Both the position numbers and the translations under genes were made by a program. This document shows, in pieces, positions 62,427 through 64,000 of a stretch of 64,000 nt of DNA. Position 1 is the first letter of the stretch. Each line of letters opens with the position of its first letter. This DNA is from DATFVA01 sp963711455 (GTDB lineage: Bacteria > Bacteroidota > Ignavibacteria > Ignavibacteriales > Ignavibacteriaceae). Where the stretch lies: the NCBI GenBank assembly GCA_963711455.1, contig CAVQEH010000005.1, positions 273,763 through 337,762 of the forward strand, in the 5' to 3' direction. The notes below the pieces were generated by a model. The model had not been told where the DNA came from. It was given only the letters and a program-made list of their open reading frames with translations, and ran no database searches.

Positions 62427-64000
62427 ATGAAAAAAAGTCTACCGTTTACCATGGGAATCGTTTTTTTGTTTGCATCTTGTACAATTTACGCTCAGCAGAC
62501 AACTCTTTCTACAGGAAAGGCACCTTTCGATAAATCACACAGCCACATTCATTGGGGTAATTCAACTCTGGCAAGTGTCGCATATGCAAATGATAACTCG
62601 ACGAATGCAAATATTTCTATTCCAATACCTGATGGTACTCCGTTTACAAATCTTGGAAGTTTCAGTGCTCCTAATTTTGCATCTTCAATGTGTAAAGGCG
62701 GTGACGGAAATTATTATTTAACTGATGAAGCACCGGCGCTATATCTTTTCGATCCGGAAACAGGTACCTGTACATTGCTCGGCTATATAAATATGCCTGG
62801 TGATACACCCACGGGGATTTCTTATAATCCGTCAAATGATACTTATTATATGACCGGACTTTATGGATTCTATTCGCTTGATATAAATAGCTTGACTGCC
62901 ACATTGATTGGAAATTTCCAGTTAGAATTCAGTTATATAATAGATTTGTGTTTTGATGAATACGGTGTTTGCTATGCTTATGAGGTAAATATTACCCCCG
63001 GTGCAGCAAATGCTTATATCATCGACATCAGCGACGGATCACTTACTCCTATTGGTTATGTTGGATTTACTCCAAACTTCGGTCAGGGAATGAGTTATGA
63101 TTTTGAAACCGGTACAATTTATATCTCTGCATACAATACTGATACACACACCGGTCAGTTAAGAACAATGGATAAAACTACCGGTATGACTACACTGGTT
63201 CATGATTGGATTGATCAGATTGCTCCTTTTGCACTTAATACACAATACTTTTCTCCCTATACCGTTCAAGCAGCGAGCAACCCAAATCCTCCTACTGGAA
63301 CTATGGATGTCAGTGTAGATGGAATTTCTTTAAGCTGGGATAATGGTGTAGGAACAAACAATGTTGAGATATGGTTTGGAACAGCCGGTAATGCTACCCA
63401 GGTTTATAGTGGTGCACCTATAACATCCTGGCCGACTGGCGCATTAGATTATTATACGAATTATTACTGGCGTATAGTTGACAGAAATGATACCTGCGGA
63501 ACTTCGGGTCCCGGATGGACATTTAAAACAGAACAGAATCCTGGTTTCTATGAAGAAGATTTCTATCCAATGAGTGCAGAATATTGGACAGGAAATACGG
63601 ACGGATACACAAAAACTAATGGTGAAATAAATACGGTGTATCCTTATGTGGGATGGGCTGTTTATGATATAAGTGTGATTCCTCAAAATTCACAAATTCA
63701 GAATGTAATATTTTACGGATATGTAAATGCAACCAACTGGCCATTCTGGAGTGCGACTCCAATGAGTTATATTAACCCTGTTTCAGATGATGCGGCAGCA
63801 ATCAACAATCAGATTTTGGCATCATATGATGAGAGCATTGCATATATATATCGAGATAAGCTTTCTACATTTACGACAGGCTGGCATAATTTCCATATGG
63901 AGAATGGAGCATCATTTGATCTACAGGAAACTGTCAATTCCGGACAGGGATGGTTTGCGATGGGATTTGCAGATCGTGACTTCAATACTTCATTCTTTAT
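62427..64000 (+). CDS. secreted protein sharing a module with its upstream neighbour (partial, runs off the window)
   Basis: It starts at the ATG at 62427 with AAAGGAG 6 bases upstream and stays open to the window end (524 codons seen). Signal peptide ends near IYAQQ. The N-terminal 270 residues contain no Asp boxes and look like a different propeller (repeated DxxTGT and GLY-type strands). From about residue 280 it parallels the neighbour: NPNPPTGTMDVSVDGISLSW, DYYTNYYWRIVDRNDTC, FWSATPMSYINPVSDDAAAI and GWFAMGFADRDFN. Only 42 bases separate it from the upstream gene. T9SS tail expected beyond the window. Confidence 0.88.
   Translation, partial: MKKSLPFTMGIVFLFASCTIYAQQTTLSTGKAPFDKSHSHIHWGNSTLASVAYANDNSTNANISIPIPDGTPFTNLGSFSAPNFASSMCKGGDGNYYLTDEAPALYLFDPETGTCTLLGYINMPGDTPTGISYNPSNDTYYMTGLYGFYSLDINSLTATLIGNFQLEFSYIIDLCFDEYGVCYAYEVNITPGAANAYIIDISDGSLTPIGYVGFTPNFGQGMSYDFETGTIYISAYNTDTHTGQLRTMDKTTGMTTLVHDWIDQIAPFALNTQYFSPYTVQAASNPNPPTGTMDVSVDGISLSWDNGVGTNNVEIWFGTAGNATQVYSGAPITSWPTGALDYYTNYYWRIVDRNDTCGTSGPGWTFKTEQNPGFYEEDFYPMSAEYWTGNTDGYTKTNGEINTVYPYVGWAVYDISVIPQNSQIQNVIFYGYVNATNWPFWSATPMSYINPVSDDAAAINNQILASYDESIAYIYRDKLSTFTTGWHNFHMENGASFDLQETVNSGQGWFAMGFADRDFNTSFF

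Overview
The window reads as a chromosomal segment of an AT-rich bacterium of the Bacteroidota/Chlorobi superphylum, most likely a member of the Ignavibacteria (inference). Support comes from secreted proteins that end in a type IX secretion sorting domain with the NYPNPFNP signature, a three-gene sdhCAB of the Bacteroidota type, a TonB-dependent B12 receptor under a cobalamin riboswitch, and sparse Shine-Dalgarno sites.

Region 1 (1-13.8 kb, all minus strand) looks like one long operon. Read 5' to 3' it is: DsrE-like protein with a CCxxCC motif, PLP aminotransferase, LivK-type binding lipoprotein, two unknown genes, a radical SAM enzyme of the AmmeMemoRadiSam type, a class I methyltransferase, a fused HgcA-HgcB-like corrinoid/ferredoxin membrane protein, and then livH, livM, livG and livF. 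HgcA and HgcB are the mercury-methylation proteins. The close coupling of an HgcAB-like fusion to a complete Liv-type importer, an aminotransferase and cysteine-rich accessory proteins is the most striking system here. It is probably a corrinoid-dependent methyl or metal(loid) pathway fed by an amino-acid-like substrate. The distal part (livH to livF) is split by a dense array of palindromic interspersed repeats with two copies of a GIY-YIG nuclease gene lying between them.

Region 2 (13.9-23.7 kb) is a low-GC accessory island. It holds a methyltransferase, a DUF5131 three-Cys protein and its TcmP partner. Next comes a tight four-gene operon: a PARIS AriA-like ATPase, an AriB-like DUF4435 TOPRIM protein, a small SF1 helicase and an unknown 563-residue protein. 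This is a candidate anti-phage system that combines PARIS-like and Gabija-like parts. About 130-bp direct repeats bracket the operon and a lone membrane protein.

Region 3 (23.7-29.2 kb) has one small lipoprotein and then mostly repeats: more copies of the first family, plus a second family that carries two tandemly duplicated DUF559 nuclease genes. A DUF6155 gene here looks frameshifted.

Region 4 (29.2-64 kb) is ordinary core chromosome. It contains a T9SS-exported M1 peptidase, an AddB-like nuclease, a CYTH protein, an M14 peptidase, an ECF sigma factor with a membrane partner, universal stress protein, S21, a LOG protein, PBP4-type DacB, SecG, tRNA-Met, an M48 lipoprotein, Obg, sdhCAB, the B12 riboswitch with BtuB and a DUF6580 membrane protein, a HAD phosphatase, a katG split by one frameshift, and two tandem secreted proteins sharing a module, the second running off the window. 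B12 uptake at 53-56 kb would supply the corrinoid that the HgcA-like protein needs, though the two loci are 40 kb apart.
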